Positions 20,501-29,729 of a DNA stretch of 64,000 nucleotides are shown here, piece by piece. The translations under genes were made by a program, and so were the position numbers. Numbering within the stretch: position 1 is the stretch's first letter; each line of letters opens with the position of its first letter. The stretch is from Bog-473 sp963725895 (lineage in GTDB: Bacteria; Actinomycetota; Acidimicrobiia; Acidimicrobiales; RAAP-2). The notes under the pieces are model-generated. The model worked only from the letters and a program-made list of their open reading frames with translations. It was not told where the DNA came from and ran no database searches. The DNA lies in assembly GCA_963725895.1 (NCBI GenBank), contig CAVSAJ010000001.1:2294001-2358000 (forward strand). The letters run 5' to 3'.

Positions 20501-20853
20501 TCTGCACCTGCCTTTCCCCGAGCCTCCTTCGGACTCAGATCCAGGCCCCCCTCGTGACGCATCCCAGAAGATCCCAGAAGAGAGCCACGGAGCGTGAACG
20601 GTGCCCCGAGTCGGTACTTGCGAGGGTTGTCTGTCCGTTGGCGCGGATAGGTCCTTCGCCCCACCCTCATTCGGGGTGATGGCCGGTCGAGTGACCCTCG
20701 GCACGGGGGCGCCCTCTCTGCACGGTCCGACGTGGGAAGGGCTTACCATGAGCTCGGACAGCGTCCGACTGGATCGCTCCCGCTCCGCCAAAGCAGGGAC
20801 TACCCGGGACGTCTCCAGCCCTTCAGGTGTGCAACATGGAAAGGAGCCCACTC
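20501..20853. other. Intergenic region between PilZ gene and msrA
   Basis: 353 bp between divergent genes. Frames here are shadows, and I find no convincing gene, RNA or repeat. It should hold the promoters of both neighbours. Confidence 0.5.
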
Positions 20854-21375
20854 ATGGCGCAACAGACAGAGAAGGCGATACTCGCCGGCGGTTGCTTCTG
20901 GGGGATGCAGGACCTGATTCGGAAGATGCCCGGCGTCGTGTCGACGCGGGTGGGCTACACGGGAGGCGACGTTCCCAACGCGACGTACCGGAACCACGGC
21001 ACGCACGCCGAGGCGATCGAGATCATCTTCGACCCCGGCATCATTTCGTACCGAGATCTCCTGGAGTTCTTCTTCCAAATCCACGACCCGACGACGAAGA
21101 ACCGGCAGGGCAACGACGTCGGAACCAGCTACCGCTCGGCCATCTTCTACACCAGCGAGTCCCAGCGACGGGTCGCCGAGGACACCATCGCCGATGTCGA
21201 GGCCTCGGGCCTGTGGCCCGGACGTGTCGTGACCGAGGTCGAGCCGGCGGGAGACTTCTGGGAAGCCGAACCGGAGCACCAGGACTACCTCGAAAAGTAT
21301 CCGAACGGTTACACGTGTCATTTCATGCGCCCGGGATGGAAACTGCCCCGCCGGGAGGTCCCAGTCGAACACTGA
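20854..21375 (+). CDS. msrA: Peptide methionine sulfoxide reductase A
   Basis: 173 residues, starting at the ATG that follows AAGGAG by 8 bases. The active-site motif GGCFWGMQDLIRKM holds the catalytic cysteine, and RVGYTGGDVPNATYRNHGTH and EAEPEHQDYLEKYPNGY are signature MsrA segments. It reduces methionine-S-sulfoxide in proteins using thioredoxin or, in actinobacteria, possibly a mycothiol-linked system. No MsrB is adjacent. No signal peptide, so cytoplasmic. Confidence 0.96.
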   Translation: MAQQTEKAILAGGCFWGMQDLIRKMPGVVSTRVGYTGGDVPNATYRNHGTHAEAIEIIFDPGIISYRDLLEFFFQIHDPTTKNRQGNDVGTSYRSAIFYTSESQRRVAEDTIADVEASGLWPGRVVTEVEPAGDFWEAEPEHQDYLEKYPNGYTCHFMRPGWKLPRREVPVEH

Positions 21376-21442
21376 GTCGGCAGAGACCCCGGCTCACATC
21401 GTCGAAGTCGTCCGACGATGTGGTCGCACGCCACTCACGACC

Positions 21443-23752
21443 TCACTGTGTCGAGATAACTGCTTCGGCCTCCTCCTCGGCGTCGACAAAGGGCATGCCG
21501 TCGACTTCAACCGTCACGGTTTCGATGGTGCCTGTGAACCGGGAGGTCGGGTCGACGTCGCGGGCCACGGGCAGACCATTGGTGTAGCCGCAGGTAATTC
21601 CCGCCCCGGTGAGCGAGAACCGACCGGGGGTGAACCGCTTGATGGTGCCCTCGGCAATGGCTGTCCCATCCGCCACCAAGCGGATTTGCCCACGATGTTC
21701 GCCTGTCTTGGCAAATTCGAAGATCCATTCGTGCGGACCCGGCTCGAGCGAGATGTCACCGGACAGGCGATCGGGTTCTGTCGCCGCCCTGTTGTGCACG
21801 TAGTGCAGCCGACCGCCCTGTACGTAGAGACACCACCCGCCCAACCGCGACCCCTGGGAGAGCAGCACGCCACTGGCCTCTCGAGCGGCAAGGGTCACGC
21901 GGGCAACCACCCGATGCGTTCGGTTCTTGACGTTGACAGCCATGAGCTCGGGGACCTGGGCCGCATTCGGGTAATAGACATAGCGTTTCCGATCCGGGAC
22001 ACTGAGCTTTCGCTCCCCAACGAGAGCCGGGAGCGGTCGCGGATCGAGCGGGAGAACTTGATTTTGCGCCGCCTGGATCCACCAGAGGTCAAGCATCTTT
22101 CGTAGGCGATCCGGCTCTTGGGCTGCTAGGTCTCGGCACTCGGTCGGGTCACGGGCCATGTCGTACAGCTCCCAGGCGTCCGCGTCGACACCCGGCTCGG
22201 TCTGCATGATGGGGTGGTACGTCACCGCTTTCCAGCCCTCGTGGTAGAGCGCCCTGCAGCCGAACATCTCGTAGTACTGCGTCGTGTGACGGTCAGTCGC
22301 CGCGGGATCGCGAAGGGTCGCATAAAAGCTCGTTCCGTCAATGGGTCGCTGCACGACGCCGTTGACGGTTTCAGGGGCCGTGATTCGCGCCGCCTCGAGA
22401 ACGGTGGGCAGGAAGTCAACAGCGTGAACGTACTGCCGGCGAAATCCGCTTTCCGTGACCTGCCGCGGCCAGTGGACAATCAGCGGATCGGCGACACCGC
22501 CCTCGTGCACCTCTCGCTTCCAGCGGCGAAAGGGTGTGTTGCCTGCAATGGTCCAACCCCACGGGTAGTTGTTGTGCCAGAGCGGACCACCAATCTCATC
22601 GATGTGGGCCAGCGCATCCTCGATTGGCGTTGGCACCCCGTTCCAGGCCCGGACGTCGTTCATCGATCCGGTGGGTCCACCCTCAGAGCTCGCCCCATTG
22701 TCAGACAGCACGAACAGCACAGTGTTCTCGAGGTCACCAGTCCGCCGGAGGAAGCCGACGAGCCTCGCGACCTCATGATCGGTGTGGCTCAAGAACCCCG
22801 CGAAGGCCTCCATGTAGCGGGCGTAGAGCCGGCGCTCGTCAGTGGACAAGGAGTCCCACGCCGGGACCCAGTCAGGCCGGGGCGAGAGTTCGGTTCCCGC
22901 GGGGAGGACCCCTAGGGCAATCTGACGGTCCAAGGTCGCATCACGCCAGGAGTCCCAACCCTCGTCGAACGCGCCCCGATAGCGCTCGATCCACTCCCGG
23001 GGCGACTGGTGGGGCGAGTGACACGCGCCGGTGGCGAAGTACAAGAAGAAAGGCTTGTCGGGATCGCTGACTCGCAGGTCCCGGACACAACCAATCGCCC
23101 TGATCAACGAGATCAGCGGTGAGGTGGTATCCCTCTTCGGGGCGTCCGCGGAGGGTCGACGTAGTGGTTGTCATGGATCAGATTCGGCACGAATTGATGG
23201 GTCTCACCCGACATGAACCCGTAGAACCGCTCGAAGCCTCGCCCAAGGGGCCAGCGCATGCGACTGGCCCCGGCATGCAGCTCGTCTTCGGGCGTGAGGT
23301 GCCACTTGCCAACGGCGAACGTGGCGTAGCCCTGGTCGACCAGAATCTCGGACAGAAACCCGTTCGCGAACGGGATCCGGGCGTTGTAGCCCGGGATAGC
23401 CACTCGCGATCTCGATGACCCGCCCCATTCCGTTCGAATGGTGGTTCCGCCCGGTGAGCACACACGACCGAGTGGGCGAGCACAGGGCAGTCGTGTGAAA
23501 GTTCGTGTAGCGCAGGCCGGCGGCGGCGAGCCCGTCGAACGTCGGCGTCGCAATGTTCGAGCCAAAGCAGCCCAATTGAGCAAACCCGACATCGTCGAGC
23601 ACGATGATCACGACATTCGGCGACCCGGACCGGGCCCGCTCGGGTTCGGGCCACCACGGAATCGACTCGTCGTGGTAACGCCCGATCACCCCGCCGAATT
23701 GATAGTCACGTCGCACTCTGGACTCCCATCGCTTCAGCGGAAGATTAGGCAA
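21443..23752 (-). CDS. Arylsulfatase, with three apparent frameshifts
   Basis: About 770 residues when repaired. The N-terminal part (NVVIIVLDDVGFAQLGCFG, two metal Asp) and the formylglycine motif CSPTRSCVLTGR are in the first frame; VGKWHLTPEDELHAG with the conserved Lys and His is in the second; LFVLSDNGASSEGG with the third metal pair is in the last. Shifts fall at C/G runs near 23391, 23140 and 23099. The cysteine of CSPTR must be converted to formylglycine, but no such enzyme is in the window. The last 170 residues form a beta-rich LamG-like domain. TTG at 23752 or GTG at 23716 may be the start. There is no clear signal peptide. Confidence 0.85.
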
Positions 23753-23927
23753 ACCGCCTCTGCCGTCACACTTGCTCTCCGCTGAAGGATTTTGGCGTCC
23801 GGTCCGTCAGACCTCGCGTGAAGACGGTGCGGCTGCCGCCTCCGCACACGTCACGGCGAAGGACTCCGAGCCGAGCGGTGCTCAATCAGCGCGTCCGCTG
23901 CTGCTCGCCCGGAGCGTCCGAAAGCCG

Positions 23928-24161
23928 TCACGGTCCTTCATCCGCCGCGCTTTCGTGCCGCCAGCCCTGTTTGTACTCGGCATCGTGTAGCCGACGTACC
24001 TGATGGGCGTAGTGGTCCAAGCGATCAGCCGCCGACTGCGCGGCATGGTAGTCCCGTCCGTGATCACGAGCAGGTGTCTTTTCCTCGGTTCTCTTTCTCA
24101 CGATGTGCAGCTCCTCGTGGGCGAATTCGACGATCTTTTCCAGCGTCTCTTCCAGATTCAT
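23928..24161 (-). CDS. Small helical hypothetical protein
   Basis: 77 residues starting at the ATG preceded by GAGAGGAAGC, a good ribosome-binding site. The sequence is charged and helical (MNLEETLEKIVEFAHEELHI, then HAAQSAADRLDHYAHQVRRL), with many histidines and no cysteine. It probably forms a helical hairpin. I do not recognise a family. It lies 40 bp downstream of the 56-residue acidic protein on the same strand and may be co-transcribed. Confidence 0.6.
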   Translation of the reverse strand: MNLEETLEKIVEFAHEELHIVRKRTEEKTPARDHGRDYHAAQSAADRLDHYAHQVRRLHDAEYKQGWRHESAADEGP

Positions 24162-24201
24162 GCTTCCTCTCGCCGAGTTGACGCAACCACAAGATGCGCT
24201 G

Positions 24202-24372
24202 TCACCTCTTCGGGCTGTCCGTCGGTGCCGGCTCACTGGGCAATTGCTCCGGGCCCGACCACGTGGCGGGAGGATCGCTTGCGGGGAATGACTCCTCATC
24301 AGCTTCCTCAAGTCCGTCATCCTCGTCGTCGAAAGCCTCGTCGGCCTCTCCTGCTCTGTCATCATCAGCCAT
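24202..24372 (-). CDS. Acidic 56-residue protein with ESFPASDPPA motif
   Basis: An ORF of 57 codons from ATG at 24372 to TGA at 24202. The first half is almost all Asp, Glu, Ala and Gly (MADDDRAGEADEAFDDEDDG); the middle is EESFPASDPPATWSGP. The ESFPASDPPA motif recurs in short bacterial proteins of unknown function, which makes this a real gene despite its size. Its role is not known. It shares strand and spacing with the helical 77-residue protein. Confidence 0.75.
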   Translation of the reverse strand: MADDDRAGEADEAFDDEDDGLEEADEESFPASDPPATWSGPEQLPSEPAPTDSPKR

Positions 24373-24490
24373 GCGAACGCTCCTGCTCGGGCCACCCAGT
24401 GTTGCGTGGGTGCGCTTGCGTTTCCACCACGATCGGCACCTCTCGCCCGTCCCGGCCTCGCCAGCCGGTGAAGGCCGTTGTCACCTGGTG

Positions 24491-24922
24491 CTACCCCTTC
24501 GGTGACTCCAGAAACTCCACGGGCACCCCGTCCGGGTCGCGCACATAGAAGCTCTTGTAGCCCTCGACAGGCAGCTGCACCACCGCCGTGGCCCGAACAT
24601 CAGGGCGCTGCGCCAACTCGGCGTGTTTGGAGGCGACGTCCTCCACGTTGAACGAGAGGTGGAGGTTGCCGACCCGATTGTGACCGGTGACGGCCTCTGG
24701 GTTTCCGGCCTCGTGGTACTGGACCAGCTGCAACGTCGTGTCGCCGGCTGACAAGAGCGCCGCCTCGATGACTGCTCCATCGTTGCCTGTCAAGGTGTCA
24801 AACCACTCACCACCCGTGTGAAAACCGCCCAGGACTACCTCCATGCCGACCACGTCGACGTAGAAGCTTCGGGACGCCTCGAGGTCGGTCACTGTGAGCC
24901 CGACGTGGTTCAGCGATGTCAT
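24491..24922 (-). CDS. VOC (glyoxalase/dioxygenase) superfamily protein
   Basis: 143 residues forming two beta-alpha-beta-beta-beta units. The first unit begins MTSLNHVGLTVTDLEASRSF with a metal-ligand His; the second has RVGNLHLSFNVEDVASKHAEL and ends in SFYVRDPDGVPVEFLESP, with the typical terminal metal Glu. Substrate cannot be predicted. It is transcribed divergently from the glycine-rich protein across 62 bp. Confidence 0.85.
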   Translation of the reverse strand: MTSLNHVGLTVTDLEASRSFYVDVVGMEVVLGGFHTGGEWFDTLTGNDGAVIEAALLSAGDTTLQLVQYHEAGNPEAVTGHNRVGNLHLSFNVEDVASKHAELAQRPDVRATAVVQLPVEGYKSFYVRDPDGVPVEFLESPKG

Positions 24923-24984
24923 GACATACGATTTCTCAGACCCCTAGGCGTGGGCTGGCTTGGGAGTCAGGATGGGGGCAGATC

Positions 24985-27288
24985 ATGGTTTGGTCCACAC
25001 GCCGCACTCGCAGTCGGTTCCTTCCCACTTTGGCCGGAGCAGCCCTGGTGGCCTCCGGCGTCACGGTAGCGGCGGAAGCGGCCAGCGCCACCACCGTGAC
25101 GCTGACGACCTGCTCGGCGTCGCAGTTCACCGCCGCCGCGTCGTCCAGCGGCACCATCACCTTCGACATCTCGGCGGCCTGCACCCTCACCCTGACGAGC
25201 CCGATCGCAATCCCAGCGTCGGTCGACCTGGCGATCGTGGACACGGGCGCATCGGTCGACATCTCGGGTGGAGAGACGTCGCGATTGTTCGACGTCTCCG
25301 GGGGGACCTTGTCGATCACGGGGATCACCGTGTCAGAAGGCTTTGCTCGCGGTGCGACAGGACCGGCCGGGGCGGCGGGAGTCGCGGCCATCCCGGGGGC
25401 AAACGGCGCTCCGGGAACGGGCAGCTCGGCGGGCAAGTCCGGCAAGCCCGGCACGGCCGGGACGGCTGGTGCGCCAGGCGGCGCAGGCAAGGGAGCGAAG
25501 GGGGGCGCCCTCCACATCAGTTCGGGGACCGTCCATCTGACGTCGGTGACTCTGTCCGACAACGAGGCCATCGGAGGGAGCGGCGGCACGGGTGGCACGG
25601 GCGGAGTCGGGTCAACGGGTGGTACGGGCGGCAACGGGGGCACCGGAGCGGTCGGTGGAGCAGGGGGGGCCGGCGGAGCACCGGGCAACGGCGGCGCAGG
25701 CGGCGCAGGCGGCAAAGCACTCGGGGGCGCCATCTACAACGCCGGATCGCTGACCCTGGCGAGCTGCACGTTCGAGGACGACGACGCCTACGGCGGAAGC
25801 GGTGGGTACGCGGGTGCACCGGGGTACGGAGGCTTCGGTGGCAATGGCGGTGAGGGAGGCTTCGGTGGCACCGCGGGGCCAGGTGGAGCGGGCGGCAATG
25901 CCGGATCGGCGACACCGGGCGCCACAGGAGGAGTAGCCGGAAGCGGCGGGAAGGGCGAGGGCGGAGATGTGTACAGCACCGGCTCTCTCAGCGTGACCGG
26001 CTCCTCGACCTTCGAGTCATCGGACGCGATCGGTGGGTCCGGCGGCGGCGGCGGCGACGGCGGCCTCGGCGGCGAAGGGGGGATCGGCGGCAGCGGCGGA
26101 GTCGGGGGCGAAGGAACTCCGGGAACAAACTCGACGACTGGCCCCGGCGGGAATGGTGGCCCGGGAGGCAACGGAGGCGCAGCCGGCGCGGCAAGCCCGG
26201 CGGCCGCCAGCGTGAACGCCCAACCAGGCGGGGTCGGTGGCACCGCGGCGGGCGGCGCCCTGTACGCCAAAGGCACGGCCAGTGTCTCGGGGGCGACGTT
26301 CACCGCGGATGCCGCCACTGGAGGGGGCGGGGGCAACGGTGGCAACGGGTACCCGGATTTCGGTGGCGGACCTGACGGCGCGTCCGGCGGCGGTGGTGGG
26401 GGTGGTGGCGGCGGCGGGAGCGGCGGGAGCGGCGATCCCGACGGCCAGACCGGCACCGGCGGTCAAGGGAGCTCGGCCGCGCCTGGCTCGGCTGCCGCTC
26501 CGGGGCCGGCTGGTGGGCAGGGAGGGAGCGGCGGGAAGGGCGAGGGCGGGGCCGTCGCCAACGACGGCACCCTGACTGTGACGTCGTCGTCGTTCGGGTC
26601 CGACACCGCCACAGGTGGGCAAGGTGGCCTGGGCGGAGCAGGGGACGGCGGCGGTTACGGCGGGATCGGCGGCACAGGTGGGAACGGCAGCGTCGGACCA
26701 GGCTCCTCTGGGCAACCAGGCGTGAAGGGCGCCAAGGGTGGCGCCGGCGCCGACGGAGGCGCGGGCGGGGCCGGCGGATTCGGGGGTGCGGCCCTGGGCG
26801 GTTCGCTGGCCGACTTGGCCGGCGGCGCCAAGGCCACAGACAGCTCGTTCACCCACTCGCAGGCCACCGGGGGGGCTGGCAACACGGCTGCAGCGGGCGG
26901 GGCCGGCGGGGATGGCGGAGCCGGCGGCAACGGGGGCGAAAGCCTCGTGCCCGCCGTTGCGGGCGGGGCCGGCGGCAACGGCGCCCATGGCGGGAACGGC
27001 GGGAACGGCGGAGTGTCGGGCAATGGTGGGGCCGCGACCGGCGGCGCGGTCTGGACGGCACCGGGCGGCTTTGACGGATCGACCGACACGTTCAGTTCTG
27101 ACGGTGTGACCGGAGGAGCCGGGGCCAGCCCAGGGGGAGCTGCGGGCGGCGCTGGGTCAGGCGGCCGAGGGGGCTTCTACGGGGGCAGCGGATCGGGTCC
27201 AAATGGCAGCCCCGGGGCCAACGGCCTGCCCGGCTCGGCCGGGGCGGCCGGGAACACCGGCGCCGCAACGGACCCGCAATCGAACTGA
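24985..27288 (+). CDS. Glycine-rich secreted beta-helix protein (PGRS-like)
   Basis: 767 residues. An N-terminal signal peptide (RSRFLPTLAGAALVASGVTV, cleavage near AEAASA) is followed by a 100-residue beta-helix-like segment. The rest alternates two elements. One is a short turn of the type GGALHISSGTVHLTSVTLSD, seen about seven times (near residues 173, 247, 326, 423, 521, 606 and 686), each ending in a D/N-x-A-x-GG step as in chlamydial Pmp repeats. The other is a 40-70 residue Gly/Ala/Asn/Pro stretch like mycobacterial PGRS. No PE or PPE domain and no anchor signal is seen. A structural cell-surface or matrix role is likely. The glycine repeats raise local GC and give long antisense open frames. 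Confidence 0.82.
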   Translation: MVWSTRRTRSRFLPTLAGAALVASGVTVAAEAASATTVTLTTCSASQFTAAASSSGTITFDISAACTLTLTSPIAIPASVDLAIVDTGASVDISGGETSRLFDVSGGTLSITGITVSEGFARGATGPAGAAGVAAIPGANGAPGTGSSAGKSGKPGTAGTAGAPGGAGKGAKGGALHISSGTVHLTSVTLSDNEAIGGSGGTGGTGGVGSTGGTGGNGGTGAVGGAGGAGGAPGNGGAGGAGGKALGGAIYNAGSLTLASCTFEDDDAYGGSGGYAGAPGYGGFGGNGGEGGFGGTAGPGGAGGNAGSATPGATGGVAGSGGKGEGGDVYSTGSLSVTGSSTFESSDAIGGSGGGGGDGGLGGEGGIGGSGGVGGEGTPGTNSTTGPGGNGGPGGNGGAAGAASPAAASVNAQPGGVGGTAAGGALYAKGTASVSGATFTADAATGGGGGNGGNGYPDFGGGPDGASGGGGGGGGGGGSGGSGDPDGQTGTGGQGSSAAPGSAAAPGPAGGQGGSGGKGEGGAVANDGTLTVTSSSFGSDTATGGQGGLGGAGDGGGYGGIGGTGGNGSVGPGSSGQPGVKGAKGGAGADGGAGGAGGFGGAALGGSLADLAGGAKATDSSFTHSQATGGAGNTAAAGGAGGDGGAGGNGGESLVPAVAGGAGGNGAHGGNGGNGGVSGNGGAATGGAVWTAPGGFDGSTDTFSSDGVTGGAGASPGGAAGGAGSGGRGGFYGGSGSGPNGSPGANGLPGSAGAAGNTGAATDPQSN

Positions 27289-27320
27289 CCGAAGGCAAAG
27301 AGTCACCGGTCGGGCTTTGC

Positions 27321-28238
27321 TCAGCTCGAGAACGTGAGCACGTTGAACGACGTGTGGCGCGCCATGCTCGAGCTGTCCTCCTGGAACACCGCCCAGTCGT
27401 CGGTCGGGCTCTGGAAGTACTCGACACCCGTGGCAGCGGTGTCAAACGTGCCGCCTGTTCCACTCGGATCGCAGTTTGGAGTCTCGAACAGCACGGCGTT
27501 GGGATTGCCATTCGACCCGGAGCTGTCCGCGATGACGTAGGACCCGGCGCTGTTGCTCTTGGTCGTCTTGACGACAGCTTCCGTGCCCCCATTGCTCGCC
27601 TTGGACCCGATCAAGATGTTGAAGTGGGCCCCGATGGCCATCGAAGCCCCGTCCTCGTTGAGGACACCCCACTCCTTCAGCGAGGAGTTGTAGTACGCCC
27701 CCACCGGATGATCGCTGTTGAAGCCGTTCGTACCTCCGGGGTCGTAGTTCGGCGTAATCAGGAGTTGGGCGCTCGGATTGTCATTCGTCAGCGGGGAGTC
27801 GATATAGGTCGCGCCTCCGAGCGTGTTGGCCGTCGTCGCCGTCTGCACGAAGACCTTTGCGGAGGACTTCTGCACGACCAAGACGTTGTAGGTCGAACCG
27901 GCGGCGATGTCGGTCGACTCATCGAGGTGGGTGATCGACCACTGCTCACCACCGAAGAGGTTGTAGATCACGCCGATCGGCACAGGGTCGGCCACGCAGC
28001 CGCAGACGCCGCCCGCCGAGTAGTTGGGGGTGACGAAGAGCAAGGCGTTGGGTTCGCCATTGGTCGCATCGTTGTTGATGGGGGCAACGAACGTTCCGTT
28101 GCCCGGCGCAACGAAGACGAAGTGCGAGGTGACCGTGACCGTCGCCGACGCCGGATTTGCCGGGACGGTGAATGGCAGGATCACTCCCAGCGACACGGCC
28201 GCGAGCGGCGATCGACTCAGGACGGAGCGAAATCGCAT
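27321..28238 (-). CDS. Secreted protein with three DUF7452-like repeats
   Basis: 305 residues from ATG at 28238, preceded by GGAGGTGG. The signal peptide (SPLAAVSLGVILPFTVPANP ASA) is followed by three repeats of about 85 residues, each with a PNALLFVTPNY-type strand, a PIGVIYN or PVGAYYN element and a W-x-I/V-x-x-x-D/E stretch (EQWSITHLDES, KEWGVLNEDGA, DDWAVFQEDSS) ending in FNVL. This pattern matches a secreted repeat family of unknown function that I place near DUF7452. It is convergent with the glycine-rich surface protein and probably also extracellular. Confidence 0.7.
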   Translation of the reverse strand: MRFRSVLSRSPLAAVSLGVILPFTVPANPASATVTVTSHFVFVAPGNGTFVAPINNDATNGEPNALLFVTPNYSAGGVCGCVADPVPIGVIYNLFGGEQWSITHLDESTDIAAGSTYNVLVVQKSSAKVFVQTATTANTLGGATYIDSPLTNDNPSAQLLITPNYDPGGTNGFNSDHPVGAYYNSSLKEWGVLNEDGASMAIGAHFNILIGSKASNGGTEAVVKTTKSNSAGSYVIADSSGSNGNPNAVLFETPNCDPSGTGGTFDTAATGVEYFQSPTDDWAVFQEDSSSMARHTSFNVLTFSS

Positions 28239-28425
28239 TGGCTGCCACCTCCGATCTCGGTACCAGCTCAGAGATACGACGGATGCTACTCCTGTGATCG
28301 CTCGTCGGGACATGCTGCGAGTGATTCCACACTTCTGCTCGTGCGAACGCCGACGACACGATCGGCTTCGCTCGAAGAAGAGGCGAAGGAGCCGCGTACT
28401 GCGGGGATCCACCTCCTGAAGAGGT

Positions 28426-29163
28426 TCAGCCGGCGATGACGATCCGGTGCCCGAAGTCCGCGCTGTCCATGGTCAACAACGCTCCATAGGCCTGATGCCA
28501 TCTCCCAGTCTCGAGATCACGTCTGAGCCGTTCGATCCCAGACTCGACGACTCCGGGCGGCAGCGAAGCGAACGTGGAACTCGCGGCTCGGACGGCCGGA
28601 TCAAGGTATGCCTCCGGTCGCCGCCAGAAGGCGGCCTGGAAACCATCGGTGAAGTCGTGGGGAATCTCGAACGGCTTCACGGTGTGGGCGTCGAGCGCGG
28701 TCACGATCGATGTCAGTGAAGTGAAGCGACCGGTTTCAAGATCATCGATTGCAGGAACGTAGTCGGTCGTAATCCAGAGCTTTTGGTCGTAATCGGGGTC
28801 CCATGTGAGGACGACCTGACGCCTGGCCACTCGACGCAGCTCTGCGAGTCCGGCATTGAGATCTTCCCAGTGGTGCACGGTGAGAATGGCCATGGCGACA
28901 TCGAAGGCTCCGTCCTCGAAGGGGAGGTGCTCGGCCACGCCTCGAACCCGCCGGCGACCTCGGTGTTGGGAGAGCATGACGCCGGAGGGTTCGAGAGCCA
29001 CGACGGGCCGTCCTGATGGTTCGTAGGACCCGGCCCCAGCACCAACGTTGAGCACGGTCTGCGCATCGCCCAGGGCCTCATGAATGACGACTTCCAGCCG
29101 AGGGTCCGGACACCGGATGCCCGCATAGCCGAGGCCAATGCGATCGTATTCAGGCTGCGGCAT
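28426..29163 (-). CDS. Class I SAM-dependent methyltransferase
   Basis: 245 residues. Motif I is TVLNVGAGAGSYEP; the acidic end of strand 2 is VVALEPS; and the post-motif DGAFDVAMAILTVHHWEDL is typical of the methyltransf_11 group. The C-terminal part carries a tryptophan-rich substrate cap. Small-molecule methylation is likely, substrate unknown. It lies immediately downstream of the Nudix gene (24 bp) and may be co-transcribed. Confidence 0.87.
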   Translation of the reverse strand: MPQPEYDRIGLGYAGIRCPDPRLEVVIHEALGDAQTVLNVGAGAGSYEPSGRPVVALEPSGVMLSQHRGRRRVRGVAEHLPFEDGAFDVAMAILTVHHWEDLNAGLAELRRVARRQVVLTWDPDYDQKLWITTDYVPAIDDLETGRFTSLTSIVTALDAHTVKPFEIPHDFTDGFQAAFWRRPEAYLDPAVRAASSTFASLPPGVVESGIERLRRDLETGRWHQAYGALLTMDSADFGHRIVIAG

Positions 29164-29187
29164 TCGACAAAGTATTTCTGAGCAGTC

Positions 29188-29643
29188 TTAGAGCAGCGAG
29201 AGATCACGAAAGAGGGCTCGGGTCAGCCCACCCATCTCGGCGACCGGCAACTCTTCGAGTCTGAACCAGCCGACCTCCGACGTCTCGTCGCCGTCTGGAC
29301 AAGGGGTTCCCTCGATCACGGTGGCATCGAAGACTGTCACCACGTAGGCGGACTCGTCGCCGTTTGGGTAAGTCACCCGGTACTCGGGACCTCCAAGCAC
29401 GCCGAGGATGGTGCCGAGCTCGATACGTACCCCTGCTTCCTCTTGGGCTTCTCGGACAGCACAGCTGTGAGGACTTTCATCAGGTTCGACCGCCCCGCCG
29501 ATTGTCGCCCAGTTCCCGGTGTCGATGAGTCGGACAAGGAGCACACGCCCCGCGTCATCTCGCGGAAGGACGGATGTCGAGGGGAGCAAGAGCAGAGCAT
29601 GCCCGACTATTTCCCTCAGTTCGAGAATATGACGCGAGATCAC
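29188..29643 (-). CDS. Nudix hydrolase
   Basis: 151 residues. The Nudix box is GGAVEPDESPHSCAVREAQEEAG, which fits G-x5-E-x7-REUXEEXGU. Strand LLLPSTSVLPRDDAGRVLLV precedes it. These enzymes hydrolyse a nucleoside diphosphate linked to another group; the substrate cannot be named. The chosen GTG start at 29643 is tentative. Downstream lies the methyltransferase. Confidence 0.88.
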   Translation of the reverse strand: MISRHILELREIVGHALLLLPSTSVLPRDDAGRVLLVRLIDTGNWATIGGAVEPDESPHSCAVREAQEEAGVRIELGTILGVLGGPEYRVTYPNGDESAYVVTVFDATVIEGTPCPDGDETSEVGWFRLEELPVAEMGGLTRALFRDLSLL

Positions 29644-29729
29644 GAGGCCACCAGTCAGACACGATGATCTTCGGGCAACTTCTTGGAACAGGATTTCAAG
29701 AACCGCGCTTCAACCGACCAAGGTCTCAT

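Noticed and set aside
25788..27089. Long proline-rich minus-strand frames opposite the glycine-rich protein
   Set aside because: They are the complement of GGC/GGN repeats, which read as Pro/Ala in the opposite strand.
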